From Arthrobacter ipis (GTDB lineage Bacteria > Actinomycetota > Actinomycetes > Actinomycetales > Micrococcaceae), in NCBI RefSeq assembly GCF_014694315.1, contig NZ_JAAOXD010000003.1, positions 959,741 to 1,023,740 on the forward strand: 64,000 nucleotides of DNA, written 5' to 3'. The position numbers were made by a program, and so were the translations under genes. The notes under the pieces were generated by a model. It made no database searches and was not told the origin of the DNA. It was given only the letters and a program-made list of their open reading frames with translations. Numbering within the stretch: the first letter of the stretch is position 1; every line of letters starts with the position of its first letter. Below, piece by piece: positions 8,668 to 17,317 of the stretch.

Positions 8668-10734
8668 TTAGCCGCGGTGGCCGTCTGGTCCCGCTTCCGT
8701 TACTCCGCCCTGGAAGGAGGCATCCTCCGGAACACCCTGGGGGTGCGGAGGAATCGCGTCCAGCGGTTCCTCGAGACGGGCTTCCTTGGCTTCTTCCTGG
8801 GCCTCGCGTTCGGCCCGTTCCTGACGGGACTCCACAGGGCCGGCAGTCTGCACCGGACGGGTTTCCTTGGACAGCCAGACCTCGCGGAAGTCGCGCTTGC
8901 GGATGTCGCGGAAGATGTCGGCGATCTCCGACTGATTCAGCGTTTCCCGTTCCAGGAGTTCCAGAGCCAACCGGTCCAGGACGTCCCGGTTTTCAGTGAG
9001 GATGGCGTAGGCCTCGTCGTGGGCCTGGTCGATCAGGCGACGGACCTCCTCGTCCACGATGTAGGCGATCTGGTCGGAGTAATTCCGCTCATGGCTGGCA
9101 TCCCGGCCGAGGAACGGCTCGCCGCCGCCCTGGCCCAGGCGCACGGCGCCCACGCGCTCGCTCATGCCGTACTGCGTGACCATCTGGCGGGCCGTGGAGG
9201 TGGCCTTTTCGATGTCGTTGGAGGCGCCCGTGGACGGATCGTGGAAGACGATTTCCTCGGCCACGCGGCCGCCCATGGCGTACGCCATCTGGTCCAGCAG
9301 CTCGTTGCGGGTCACGGAGTACTTGTCGTTCTCCGGGACAACCATTGTGTAGCCCAGTGCGCGCCCGCGGGGCAGGATGGTGATCTTGGTGACCGGGGCG
9401 GAGTTACGCAGCGCCGCGGCAACCAGGGCGTGCCCACCTTCGTGGTAGGCCGTGATCTTGCGCTCGTGCTCCTTCATGACGCGGCTGCGCTTCTGCGGGC
9501 CGGCCATGACACGGTCAATGGCTTCGTCCAGTGCGCGGTCGTCGATCAGGTTGGCGTTGGAGCGGGCGGTCAGCAGCGCAGCTTCGTTCAGCACGTTGGC
9601 CAGATCAGCGCCGGTGTAGCCGGGGGTCTTCTTGGCCACGGCCTTGAGGTCCACGCCCTGCGCGATCGGCTTGCCCTTGGCGTGGACCTGGAGGATCTGG
9701 TCGCGCCCGATCAGGTCCGGGGCTTCAACGGAAACCTGGCGGTCGAAGCGCCCTGGGCGCAGCAGCGCCGGGTCCAGCACGTCGGGACGGTTGGTGGCTG
9801 CAATCAGGATGACGTTGGTCTTGACGTCGAAGCCGTCCATCTCCACCAGGAGCTGGTTGAGGGTCTGCTCGCGTTCATCGTTGCCGCCGCCGATGCCGGC
9901 ACCGCGGTGGCGGCCGACGGCGTCGATTTCGTCGACGAAGATGATGGCGGGCGCGTTGGACTTGGCCTGCTCGAACAGGTCGCGGACGCGGGAAGCACCC
10001 ACACCGACGAACATTTCCACGAAGTCGGAGCCGGAGATGGAGAAGAACGGGACGCCGGCCTCGCCTGCGACGGCGCGCGCCAGCAGGGTTTTGCCGGTGC
10101 CCGGAGGGCCGTAGAGCAGCACCCCCTTGGGGATCTTGGCGCCTACGGCCTGGAACTTTGCCGGCTCTGCAAGGAATTCCTTGATCTCCTGCAATTCCTC
10201 GACGGCTTCGTCTGCACCTGCCACGTCAGCGAAGGTCACCTGCGGCATGTCCTTGCTGACCATCTTGGCCTTGGACTTGCCGAACTGCATCACCTTGGAG
10301 CCGCCGCCCTGCATGCGGGACAGCAGGAACCAGAACAGGACACCGAGCAGCAGCACCGGCACCAGCAGCGAGAAGAGGCCCGAGAGCCAGTTACTCTCGA
10401 TCGGCTGGTCCGTGTAGCCGTTGGAAGGGTTGGCAGCGGTCACGGCCTTGACGACGTCCGGGCCGCGGTCATTGACGAAGAAGAACTGGACGTTCTTGCC
10501 CTTGTCCTGGCCGTCGATGACGAGGTTGTCTTTCAGCACCAGGTCGACGCGGTTTTCGCCGTCGAAGATCTTGGCCTGTTCCACCTTGCCGCTTTGGGCG
10601 AGGAGCTCGAGGCCCGGCTGCGTGTCGATGCGCGTCGAGCCGCCCGGAGCCAACGTTGCAAAGGCCAGCAGGAGCATGCCGACCACCACAATGATCCAAA
10701 TGCCCGGGCCCTTGAAGAAACTCTTAGCTTTCAT
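8668..10734 (-). CDS. ftsH: ATP-dependent zinc metalloprotease FtsH
   Basis: Membrane-anchored AAA+ protease that degrades misfolded or regulatory membrane and cytosolic proteins. In 688 residues it has helices at about 11-30 and 117-138, Walker A GPPGTGKT (209-216), pore loop FVGVG (242-246), Walker B IIFVDEID (264-271), the second region of homology ending RPGRFDR (326-332) and the zinc site HEGGH (431-435). The tail after residue 620 is charged and low in complexity, as in actinobacterial FtsH. It heads the operon that runs through the folate genes to panC. Its expected upstream partner hpt is separated from it here by a divergent DUF559 gene. Confidence 0.97.
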   Translation of the reverse strand: MKAKSFFKGPGIWIIVVVGMLLLAFATLAPGGSTRIDTQPGLELLAQSGKVEQAKIFDGENRVDLVLKDNLVIDGQDKGKNVQFFFVNDRGPDVVKAVTAANPSNGYTDQPIESNWLSGLFSLLVPVLLLGVLFWFLLSRMQGGGSKVMQFGKSKAKMVSKDMPQVTFADVAGADEAVEELQEIKEFLAEPAKFQAVGAKIPKGVLLYGPPGTGKTLLARAVAGEAGVPFFSISGSDFVEMFVGVGASRVRDLFEQAKSNAPAIIFVDEIDAVGRHRGAGIGGGNDEREQTLNQLLVEMDGFDVKTNVILIAATNRPDVLDPALLRPGRFDRQVSVEAPDLIGRDQILQVHAKGKPIAQGVDLKAVAKKTPGYTGADLANVLNEAALLTARSNANLIDDRALDEAIDRVMAGPQKRSRVMKEHERKITAYHEGGHALVAAALRNSAPVTKITILPRGRALGYTMVVPENDKYSVTRNELLDQMAYAMGGRVAEEIVFHDPSTGASNDIEKATSTARQMVTQYGMSERVGAVRLGQGGGEPFLGRDASHERNYSDQIAYIVDEEVRRLIDQAHDEAYAILTENRDVLDRLALELLERETLNQSEIADIFRDIRKRDFREVWLSKETRPVQTAGPVESRQERAEREAQEEAKEARLEEPLDAIPPHPQGVPEDASFQGGVTEAGPDGHRG

Positions 10735-10868
10735 CTGTTCGGGGGCTGGCCCCGTCCCTCCTGGTAGTGCTGCACGGCGCGAGGACTGCGCGCGTGTGGT
10801 GCTGCGTCGCTTCTAGCTATACACCGTCAGGAGTAATTCACGCACGGTGTAATACAAAAGTTCCCTCA
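10735..10868 (-). promoter_or_regulatory. ftsH leader with distant Shine-Dalgarno and dyad
   Basis: Read on the minus strand, AGGAGGG lies about 22 bases before the ftsH ATG, too far for normal spacing. Between them GGGG-CCAG-CCCC could fold and shorten the gap. Further up, an 8-bp inverted repeat (10820-10827 and 10844-10851, TACACCGT/ACGGTGTA) with AT-rich flanks TTGTAT and TATAGCT may mark the promoter or an operator. No clear -35/-10 pair with standard spacing was found. Confidence 0.3.
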
Positions 10869-10921
10869 GGGCGTAGTGGCTGGTCGGGCCGGGGTCGCGC
10901 CCCTATTGGGCTGTGCCGCCA

Positions 10922-11014
10922 CATTTCTGCACCGCCTCAAGGCCGCCCGGAAAACCCGTCCGCGGCGTTGCTGGCCCGAGCCCCTCGACGTCCCGCGAAA
11001 GTGGTGCAGAAATG
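10922..11014. repeat. Palindromic repeat, left flank of DUF559 gene
   Basis: Starts CATTTCTGCACC (10922-10933) and ends with its exact reverse complement (11003-11014). The 3' part GCGAAAG..TGCA.AAATGC is shared at 17 of 21 positions with the repeat on the other side of the gene, and the first 12 bases TTTCTGCACCGC are identical there. Length and end structure match, so the two are copies of one element in the same orientation. It lies in the space between the ftsH start and the DUF559 gene, a stretch with no other gene. Confidence 0.7.
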
Positions 11015-11124
11015 CAGGACCAGTTGCTGCCACCTCCCTCCACAGCGTCTCCGCGGCCCCGGTTGTCCACATACGCGGGCCTCTGACTGCCGGAATGCAC
11101 CGCGGCGGCCCCACGCTGGATGGC

Positions 11125-11958
11125 ATGCAGCCCACGGACTTCCTCGCACGGCACGGTGGTGTGGCCAGGCTGGCACACCTGCGGCGGGCAGGATTCACCC
11201 GGGGGCAGATTGGCCGGGCGGTGGACTCCGGGCTGATGCAGAATCCCTGCCACGGGATCTACCGACTGCCGGAGGCGAACTGCGACTTTGTCAGTGCCTA
11301 CGAAGCCAACGCCGCGGTCACCTGCGTCTCGGCCGCGGGACACTACGCCCTCTGGACCCTGCAGACACCCGGCCAGCCGCACCTCGCTGCCTGTCACCGC
11401 CGGCTGGCGCGCGGCATCCTGCCGCACAGGTTCAGCGGCAACATCTCAACCCTGCACCCGCCCGTGCTCCCGCTGAAGGATGTCCTCGTCCACGCGCTGC
11501 AGTGCCTTCCGGAACTGGAGGCCCTGGTCATGGTGGAATGCGCCTTTGGCCGCGGCGACATTGACCTCGATTTCCTGCGCAGGCTACTCCCCGGACCGCG
11601 GAACGGGCGGGCCCGCGCGGTGCTCGACCTGGTGGAACTCGGATCGGATTCCCTGCTGGAAACGGTTGCCCGGGTACTGTTCCGGCGGCACGGCTTCGAC
11701 GTGCGCACCCAGGTCTACCTGGCGGGCATCGGCTATGTGGATTTCCTGCTCAACGGCTGCCTGATCGTAGAAATCGATGGCGTGGGGTTCCACCTGAACA
11801 AGCCCCAGTTCAAGAAGGACATTCGGCGGAACAACGTTGGCGCGGCCACCGGCTATCGGGTGTTGCGCTACCTCTACGAGGATGTGCTGCACCGGCCGGA
11901 GGAAATGCTGGAGCAGATCCGGCTGACGCTCACCACGCCCCCGCGGATGCCCTTCTAA
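11125..11958 (+). CDS. AbiEi-like winged helix plus DUF559 nuclease-fold protein
   Basis: 277 residues. The N-terminus (1-50, HGGVARLAHLRRAGFTRGQI then GIYRLPEA) resembles the winged-helix domain of AbiEi-type antitoxins. The C-terminus (about 172-270) is DUF559, a Vsr-like PD-(D/E)XK fold: Glu179, Asp206 (YVDFLL), Glu216/Asp218 (VEIDG), His223, Asp232, Arg235, then GYRVLR. All expected acidic residues are kept, so it may be an active DNA nicking or cutting enzyme. The start is uncertain (ATG 11125 or 11095); longer versions would run through the palindromic repeat. It points opposite to hpt and ftsH, with no partner toxin nearby. Confidence 0.75.
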   Translation: MQPTDFLARHGGVARLAHLRRAGFTRGQIGRAVDSGLMQNPCHGIYRLPEANCDFVSAYEANAAVTCVSAAGHYALWTLQTPGQPHLAACHRRLARGILPHRFSGNISTLHPPVLPLKDVLVHALQCLPELEALVMVECAFGRGDIDLDFLRRLLPGPRNGRARAVLDLVELGSDSLLETVARVLFRRHGFDVRTQVYLAGIGYVDFLLNGCLIVEIDGVGFHLNKPQFKKDIRRNNVGAATGYRVLRYLYEDVLHRPEEMLEQIRLTLTTPPRMPF

Positions 11959-11974
11959 CCCGGGTCCCGCGGAC

Positions 11975-12067
11975 TTTTCTGCACCGCTTTAAGCGGCTCG
12001 CGCCGCCGTCGAGCCCGTGGTTCCGGGGCTCGACGGCGGCGCGGTCAGCGAAAGCTCTGCAAAAATG
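11975..12067. repeat. Palindromic repeat, right flank of DUF559 gene
   Basis: Second copy of the element seen at 10922-11014. It begins TTTTCTGCACCGC and ends GCGAAAGCTCTGCAAAAATG, so its outer ends are imperfectly inverted as in the left copy. Its centre is a very strong hairpin not kept in the left copy. It fills the gap between the DUF559 stop and the hpt stop, ending 12 bases from the hpt stop. Confidence 0.68.
11999..12043. terminator. Bidirectional hairpin between DUF559 gene and hpt
   Basis: Arms 11999-12016 and 12026-12043 are an exact 18-bp inverted repeat around a 9-nt loop. The two flanking genes converge on it, so it can stop both transcripts. No long T-run follows on either side, as is common in GC-rich actinobacteria. 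Confidence 0.65.
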
Positions 12068-12079
12068 CGCGGCTGGCGT

Positions 12080-12631
12080 TTACTCGTAGACGTGCGGGGC
12101 GAGGGTGCCCACGAAGTCCAGGTTGCGGTACTTTTCGGCGTAGTCCAGGCCGTAGCCCACCACAAACTCGTTGGGGATGTCGTAGCCGACGTACTTGACG
12201 TCGATCTCCACCTTGGCGGCGGTCGGCTTGCGGAAGGCGGCGCAGATTTCCACCGACGCGGTGCCGCGGGATTCGAGGTTGGTCTTCAGCCAGGACAGGG
12301 TGAGGCCGGAGTCGATGATGTCCTCGACGATCAGCACGTCCTTGCCCATCAGGTCGGTGTCGAGGTCCTTGAGGATGCGCACCACGCCCGAGGACTGCGT
12401 GCCGGAGCCGTAGGAGGAGACAGCCATCCAGTCCATGGAAACGTGGCTGTGGAGTGCCCGCGCGAGGTCGGCCATCACCATGACAGCGCCCTTCAGCACA
12501 CCGACGATGAGCAGGTCGCGCCCCTCGTAGTCCTTGTCGATCTGGGCCGCGAGCTCAGTGATGCGCTGCTGGATCTGTTCCTTGGTGTAGAGAACGTGCT
12601 TGAGGTCTGCCTGGACGTCGGATGAATCCAC
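12080..12631 (-). CDS. hpt: Hypoxanthine phosphoribosyltransferase
   Basis: Salvages hypoxanthine and guanine to IMP and GMP using PRPP. The 183-residue protein has the PRPP-binding loop VLIVEDIIDSGLTLSWL and the segment YGSGTQSSG. The GTG at 12631 has AGGAG 6 bases upstream; a TTG one codon earlier lies too close to that site. It follows tilS by 29 bases in the usual tilS-hpt pair. In related genomes ftsH would come next; here the DUF559 unit intervenes. Confidence 0.95.
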   Translation of the reverse strand: MDSSDVQADLKHVLYTKEQIQQRITELAAQIDKDYEGRDLLIVGVLKGAVMVMADLARALHSHVSMDWMAVSSYGSGTQSSGVVRILKDLDTDLMGKDVLIVEDIIDSGLTLSWLKTNLESRGTASVEICAAFRKPTAAKVEIDVKYVGYDIPNEFVVGYGLDYAEKYRNLDFVGTLAPHVYE

Positions 12632-12660
12632 CAATTGCTCCTGTGTAGATGCGGGTGCGA

Positions 12661-13803
12661 CTATTTGCGGGACGGTTTATGAAGCCGGAATACAAGCTTC
12701 CCACAGCGGGCGTCCTCGCGGGGAACGCCTTCCGCCCCGCCCTGGCCCTGGGCATGCTCCCGGTCCTGCAGCTCGGCCAGCGAAAGACGGTACACGCTGA
12801 CCCCGCCGGGCAGTTCCACGGGACCGGCCGAGCCCTTCCGCCGCAGCAGTGCTTCCGCCGCCAAAAGGCGCTGATAACTGGGCTGTTGGCCGCCGACGCC
12901 GGCAGCCGCCTTCGCGATTACCCGGAACCTGATGGCCGGGGCCAGGTCAGTCAGGGCAGCCTCCGGGAGGCTGGCGTCCGGTCCCTCGTGCTCAACGAGC
13001 GAGGTGTAAGTGCTGTTGGCCACGTCCTCCAGATAGTCGGCATCCAGCTGAAGGATGGCAGCCGTCCGTGCCAGGGATTCTGCCACCCCCGGGCCGAGTT
13101 TTTCCTCCAGCACCGGCATGACCTCCACCCTGGTCCGCGAGCGGGCGAAGGCGGGATCGGCGTTGCTGGGGTCGTGCCAAGCGTCCAGCTCCTCTGCGCG
13201 GCAAATTTCCAGGGTGTCTGCCCGGCGCAGGCCAAGGAACGGCCGGAGCAGCTTCCCCCGCGCGGGCCGCATTCCGGCCAGGGACCGTGTCCCCGAGCCG
13301 CGGGCCAAGCCCAGCAGCACCTGCTCCGCCTGGTCGTCGAGCGTGTGCCCCAGCAGGACGGCGCCGGCTCCCCACTCCCCCGCCGCCGCGTCGAGCGCGG
13401 CGTGGCGGGCATCGCGGGCTGCGGCTTCCGGTCCAAAGCCAGTGGAAGCGACATCGACCGTGCGGATCTGCACCGGGTCCAGGCCGAGCTCCCGCAGGGT
13501 CTGGGCAGTTCCCGCGGCAACGTTAGAGGAACCGGCCTGCAGCTGGTGGTCCACCACCACCGCGCCCACCGCAACCGGCCGGCCGTCGACGTGGCCGCGC
13601 CGGGCGAAGTAGGCGGCCACAGCGGCCAGTGCCAGGGAGTCGGGGCCCCCGCTGCAGGCCACCAGGACCCGCTCCGGGTAACCCGCTTCAGCCAAAGCAG
13701 CCTGCAGCATTTTCCGTGCCGTGCCGAGAACCGGAGCGAGCCGGCCCGGCCGCCGCCGGCCGCTGGGGACAGGGGCGCCTGCAGTGTTGGGGAGGTGCTG
13801 CAC
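12661..13803 (-). CDS. tilS: tRNA(Ile)-lysidine synthetase
   Basis: Modifies the wobble cytidine of tRNA-Ile(CAU) to lysidine so that it reads AUA. The 380-residue protein has the PP-loop ATPase motif SGGPDS (51-56), GHTLDDQAEQVLLGLARGSG and the C-terminal substrate-binding region. It starts with GTG, 6 bases after the DUF2342 protease stop, and is followed by hpt. The N-terminal 25 residues are Pro/Arg-rich, so a slightly later start is possible. Confidence 0.92.
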   Translation of the reverse strand: MQHLPNTAGAPVPSGRRRPGRLAPVLGTARKMLQAALAEAGYPERVLVACSGGPDSLALAAVAAYFARRGHVDGRPVAVGAVVVDHQLQAGSSNVAAGTAQTLRELGLDPVQIRTVDVASTGFGPEAAARDARHAALDAAAGEWGAGAVLLGHTLDDQAEQVLLGLARGSGTRSLAGMRPARGKLLRPFLGLRRADTLEICRAEELDAWHDPSNADPAFARSRTRVEVMPVLEEKLGPGVAESLARTAAILQLDADYLEDVANSTYTSLVEHEGPDASLPEAALTDLAPAIRFRVIAKAAAGVGGQQPSYQRLLAAEALLRRKGSAGPVELPGGVSVYRLSLAELQDREHAQGQGGAEGVPREDARCGKLVFRLHKPSRK

Positions 13804-13809
13804 GGAAAC

Positions 13810-14937
13810 CTAGAAACCCATCCTGTCGAGCCAGATCCGGGCGTTGTGGATCTCCTCCTCGGTGGGGAGGTTCGCCGGAGCTTCCCAAACGCGGTTGAAG
13901 CCGTCCATCCCGGCCACGTCCACCACAGCCCGGACGAACTTGGCGCCGTCGCTGTACTGCTTCATCTTGGCGTCAAGTCCCAGCAGGCTGCGGATGAACT
14001 TCTCGACGACGCCCCTGTCCTTGCCGCGGGCGTTGAACCGCTGCCGGATGGTCTTCACGGACGGGACGATGCTGGCGTCCACGGCGTCCATCACCACGTT
14101 GGCGTGGCCTTCGAGCAGGCTCATGACCGCCGTGAGGCGGGACAGCGAGGCCTTTTCCTCGGGGTCCTGCAGGAGATCGAGGATGGCGCCCCGGCCAGGA
14201 GTGGAACCGGTGGCGGCGCGGTCCTTGAGCGAGCGCGCCGCTGCTGAAGCGCGTTCCATCAGGGAGTCCACGTTGCCCAGCAGGTGCCCGCTGAGGTTGT
14301 CGATCTCGTTCAGCATGTGGTGCCGGAGCCAGGGTGCCGCGGCGAACTGCACCCGGTGCGTCTGCTCATGCAGGCACACCCAGAGCCGGAAGTCCGTGGG
14401 ATTCACATTGAGTTCCCGCTCGACGGCGATGATGTTGGGCGCGACGAGCAGCAGGCGGCCGCCCGACGGCGCCAGCGATCCTTCGGCGAGGGCGGCGAAA
14501 GGATCATACTGGCCCAGGACCTTGCTCGAGAGGAATGCCAGCACGGCGCCGAGCTGGCTGCCGGTGATGGCGCCGCTGACAGTGGCGGCTCCGGGGCTGA
14601 TGGTGCCGCGGCGGCTTTCCAGCATCTTTTCGATTGCGGGCTTGAGCATCACCGCGAAGCTCTGCGTGTTGGCCTTCGCCCAGGAGGCCCGGTCCACCAC
14701 CAGGACTGATGAGTCACGCAGGTCGCGCGCGGCTTCCAGCCCGGTGATCTGGTGCACGTGCGGAACGGAGGCATCTGCCAGCTCGCGCAGCTGGGAGACG
14801 GCGTCCCCGATCTCGGCGGCAGTCAGCGACGGGCCCGGCGGAGCCAGCCGTGCTGCGGCGGACGCGGCAAGGTCCCAGTTGATGAGGGCCTGGGCCGGGG
14901 CGGATGACTGGCTTGCAGTGGACTCCATACGGTCCAT
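13810..14937 (-). CDS. DUF2342 zinc metalloprotease-like protein
   Basis: 375-residue protein of the family annotated as coenzyme F420 biosynthesis-associated or zinc-dependent metalloprotease. It has a HEXXH site, HEQTH at 190-194, and a downstream acidic segment LLEGHANVVMDAV that could supply the third zinc ligand. There is no signal peptide, so it is probably cytosolic. It lies between dacB and tilS, an arrangement often kept in actinobacteria. The F420 name reflects co-occurrence rather than shown activity, and no F420 genes are present here. Confidence 0.85.
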   Translation of the reverse strand: MDRMESTASQSSAPAQALINWDLAASAAARLAPPGPSLTAAEIGDAVSQLRELADASVPHVHQITGLEAARDLRDSSVLVVDRASWAKANTQSFAVMLKPAIEKMLESRRGTISPGAATVSGAITGSQLGAVLAFLSSKVLGQYDPFAALAEGSLAPSGGRLLLVAPNIIAVERELNVNPTDFRLWVCLHEQTHRVQFAAAPWLRHHMLNEIDNLSGHLLGNVDSLMERASAAARSLKDRAATGSTPGRGAILDLLQDPEEKASLSRLTAVMSLLEGHANVVMDAVDASIVPSVKTIRQRFNARGKDRGVVEKFIRSLLGLDAKMKQYSDGAKFVRAVVDVAGMDGFNRVWEAPANLPTEEEIHNARIWLDRMGF

Positions 14938-14985
14938 CAGAACATACCCGCCCGTCAGCGCGCCTTAAGTTCGCTGACCGGCGAA

Positions 14986-16488
14986 CTAGCTGCAGCCGCA
15001 GCCGGCCAGCGCTGTGGCCGCCGTGTCCAGGGCCGGTTTGTTGCCTTCGGCTCCCGGCGTCAGGCCGTTGCCGATGAAGGAGAACACCAGGAGCCGCCCG
15101 TCGGCGTCCACCACGTACCCGCTCAGCGCGATCACCGTGTTCAGGGTTCCCGTTTTGGCCCGCACCAGGCCGGCGCCCTCGGCCGTGGACTCGTCGATGT
15201 ATCTGTCCCCGAGCGTGCCTGTCAGCCCCGCCACGGGGAACCCCGCCAGCGCGGCCCTGAGCCGGGTGTCCTTGCCGTTGGTGATGGCACGCACCACTTC
15301 AGAGAACTGGCGGGCGGATACTTGGTTGGCGAGGGCCAGGCCGGAAACATCGGCGGCGACCATCCCTTCCGTGGGAATGCCCAGGCCGGAGAGCTGGCCC
15401 AGTACGGCGGCCTTGGCCGACTCGATGGTCGCAGGCTGGCCGTCTGCCACCGCGGTCATGCGGCCAAGGGTTTCGGCGAGGTAGTTATCTGAAGTCTGGA
15501 GCATGAGGTCCACCTGCTGGCTGACCGTCGCGGACTGCTCTTCGGCGAGGACTTTGGCGTCCGCCGTCGGCTTTCCGTCAAGACGTACGACGGCGGGTGC
15601 CACCGTGAGGCCCGCGGCCGCCCCGGCCGCTTTGAGGCCGGCGGCGAACGCCTCCCCGGCGGAGATGGCGGCGTCCTGCGGCCGGGGTGACGTGGTGTCT
15701 GCAGGATCAAACCGTGCCGAATTCAGGGCGAGCGGAAACAGCGGGGCCGTCTCGCCGGCGGCAACGTCATCCGCGCTCCAGGCCGGGTTCAGCGCAGGCC
15801 CGGTGAAGAGGGAATCATCCACAAGCACCTGGACCTGTCCTTTGAAGCCGCCCTTCCGCAGTGAGTCCACAGTCAGTTTGGCCAGCGTGCCGAGCCCGGC
15901 ATGCCCCATGACTTTGTCCTCGGCGGATTCGCCGGCACCGAGCAGGACGTCGCCGCCGCCCACCAGCACCACGGATCTCGTGGCGGCAGCAGCCGACGTT
16001 GCCGCTGCAACCGGTTCGGCGACCACCTTTGTGCTGAACCGTTCCTCGGGGCCGATCCCCCGCAAAGCGGCCACGGCGGTGAGGAGCTTCATGTTGGAGG
16101 CCGGGATCCTGTTGGCGGCGCCTTCCCGGTCATAGAGGACCTTGCCGGTGGCGGCGTCCTGGACCACGGCCGTGAAGGAGCCGCCGCCGTCGGTCTTGAG
16201 GACGGGGTCCAGCCGGGCAGCAACATCGGCGGGAACCGGCACCGGAGCGGCGGTGCTGAGCGGATCGATCCCTTTCGGCACGGACAGGCGTTTCGGGACC
16301 AGCTGCCAGGCGGGGGTCTGGGCAGGCTGGGCCGTCGACCGGGCCGGGCCGGTGAGCGCGGGCGCAATGAGCAGCCCTGCGGGAATGGCCAGCGCCAGGA
16401 GGAGTACCGTGATCAGGAGTGTGGGCCAGCTCCGGACCACTGTGGAAAGCCTGCCGCGGCCGCTCGCCGTGCCCCTGGTGCCGCTCAT
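14986..16488 (-). CDS. dacB: D-alanyl-D-alanine carboxypeptidase (PBP4, S13 family)
   Basis: Trims or cleaves peptidoglycan cross-links outside the membrane. The 500-residue protein has an N-terminal membrane anchor (about 22-45), then the penicillin-binding motifs SNMK (131-134, SxxK), SDN (in TSDNYLAE) and KTG (in RAKTGTLN). The large insertion between SxxK and SxN is typical of S13. The ATG at 16488 has GAGG 9 bases upstream and is preferred to a TTG at 16503. It is divergent from ppa, with 154 bases between. Confidence 0.92.
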   Translation of the reverse strand: MSGTRGTASGRGRLSTVVRSWPTLLITVLLLALAIPAGLLIAPALTGPARSTAQPAQTPAWQLVPKRLSVPKGIDPLSTAAPVPVPADVAARLDPVLKTDGGGSFTAVVQDAATGKVLYDREGAANRIPASNMKLLTAVAALRGIGPEERFSTKVVAEPVAAATSAAAATRSVVLVGGGDVLLGAGESAEDKVMGHAGLGTLAKLTVDSLRKGGFKGQVQVLVDDSLFTGPALNPAWSADDVAAGETAPLFPLALNSARFDPADTTSPRPQDAAISAGEAFAAGLKAAGAAAGLTVAPAVVRLDGKPTADAKVLAEEQSATVSQQVDLMLQTSDNYLAETLGRMTAVADGQPATIESAKAAVLGQLSGLGIPTEGMVAADVSGLALANQVSARQFSEVVRAITNGKDTRLRAALAGFPVAGLTGTLGDRYIDESTAEGAGLVRAKTGTLNTVIALSGYVVDADGRLLVFSFIGNGLTPGAEGNKPALDTAATALAGCGCS

Positions 16489-16642
16489 GCTGCTGGTCCT
16501 CAAAGTCCTGAAATTACCCCATTAGTTCCTGAAACCTGGGCCTCTCGCTATATCCTCAATAGTAGTCGGCGGCACCGACGGTCCATTTTTGGTTGATCAT
16601 CGCGTGTGCCGCGAACACCAAGCAATCGCCGAGGAGCATTCC

Positions 16643-17131
16643 ATGAAGCATGACGTGACCATCGAGATCCCCAAGGGATCGCGCGTCAAGTACGAAGTCG
16701 ACCACGAGACCGGCCGAGTCCGCCTGGACCGTGTCCTCTTCACTTCCATGCAGTACCCCACCCACTACGGCTTCTTCGAGAACACCCTCGGCGAAGACGG
16801 CGACCCGCTGGACGCACTGGTGCTCCTGCAGGACTTCGATCTGCACCCGGGCGTCATCGTCGAGGCCCGTCCGATCGGCGTCTTCAACATGACGGACGAC
16901 GGCGGCGGAGATGCCAAGGTCCTCTGCGTTCCGGCCGACCCGCGGTTCGACCACATTCAGGAAGTCAGCGACGTCAACGAATTCCTGATCAAGGAAATCG
17001 AGCACTTCTTCACCCGCTACAAGGACCTGGAACCCGGCAAGTGGGTCAGGGCCGAAGGCTGGGCCGACCGCGCTGCTGCCGAAGCCGAACTTGAGGCTTC
17101 CATCAAGCGTTACGTGCCCGCAGCACACTAA
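16643..17131 (+). CDS. ppa: Inorganic pyrophosphatase
   Basis: Hydrolyses pyrophosphate from biosynthetic reactions. The family I enzyme of 162 residues has the signature DGDPLD (52-57) and the segment [11 protein letters not shown]. The ATG at 16643 is chosen because AGGAG stands 6-7 bases before it; the frame stays open upstream without support. It is single-gene, with a strong hairpin downstream (17207-17243). Confidence 0.96.
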   Translation: MKHDVTIEIPKGSRVKYEVDHETGRVRLDRVLFTSMQYPTHYGFFENTLGEDGDPLDALVLLQDFDLHPGVIVEARPIGVFNMTDDGGGDAKVLCVPADPRFDHIQEVSDVNEFLIKEIEHFFTRYKDLEPGKWVRAEGWADRAAAEAELEASIKRYVPAAH

Positions 17132-17206
17132 CGTTCCATCAAAACCTGGGCCCATGCCGCCAGGGTTCCCTGGCCGAGCGAAGCAAGGTTAGGCGGCGGT
17201 GGGGAG

Positions 17207-17243
17207 GCGGCCGGTACTGTTCCAAACGAACGGTACCGGCCGC
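17207..17243 (+). terminator. Rho-independent-like terminator after ppa
   Basis: A 15-bp stem (17207-17221 with 17229-17243, one G-T pair) around a 7-nt loop, followed by GTCGTTGTTTG. It lies about 75 bases after the ppa stop and before the next plus-strand gene. Confidence 0.65.
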
Positions 17244-17317
17244 CGTCGTTGTTTGCGTGAGATCCGTAACGTCCCGTCGGCTCCCAGCTTGCCTCGACGG
17301 GGCCACCGGGTAGTCTG

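Noticed and set aside
8677..10767. A 696-codon open frame antisense to ftsH, and similar long antisense frames (for example 3099-4868, 12649-14247)
   Set aside because: They mirror genes with clear domains and have shadow compositions rich in Arg, Gly, His and Ala, no domains and no ribosome sites, as expected in GC-rich DNA.
10876..11124. Upstream extension of the DUF559 frame to 10876
   Set aside because: It runs through the palindromic repeat and encodes a non-conserved Arg/Pro-rich stretch, so an internal ATG is used.
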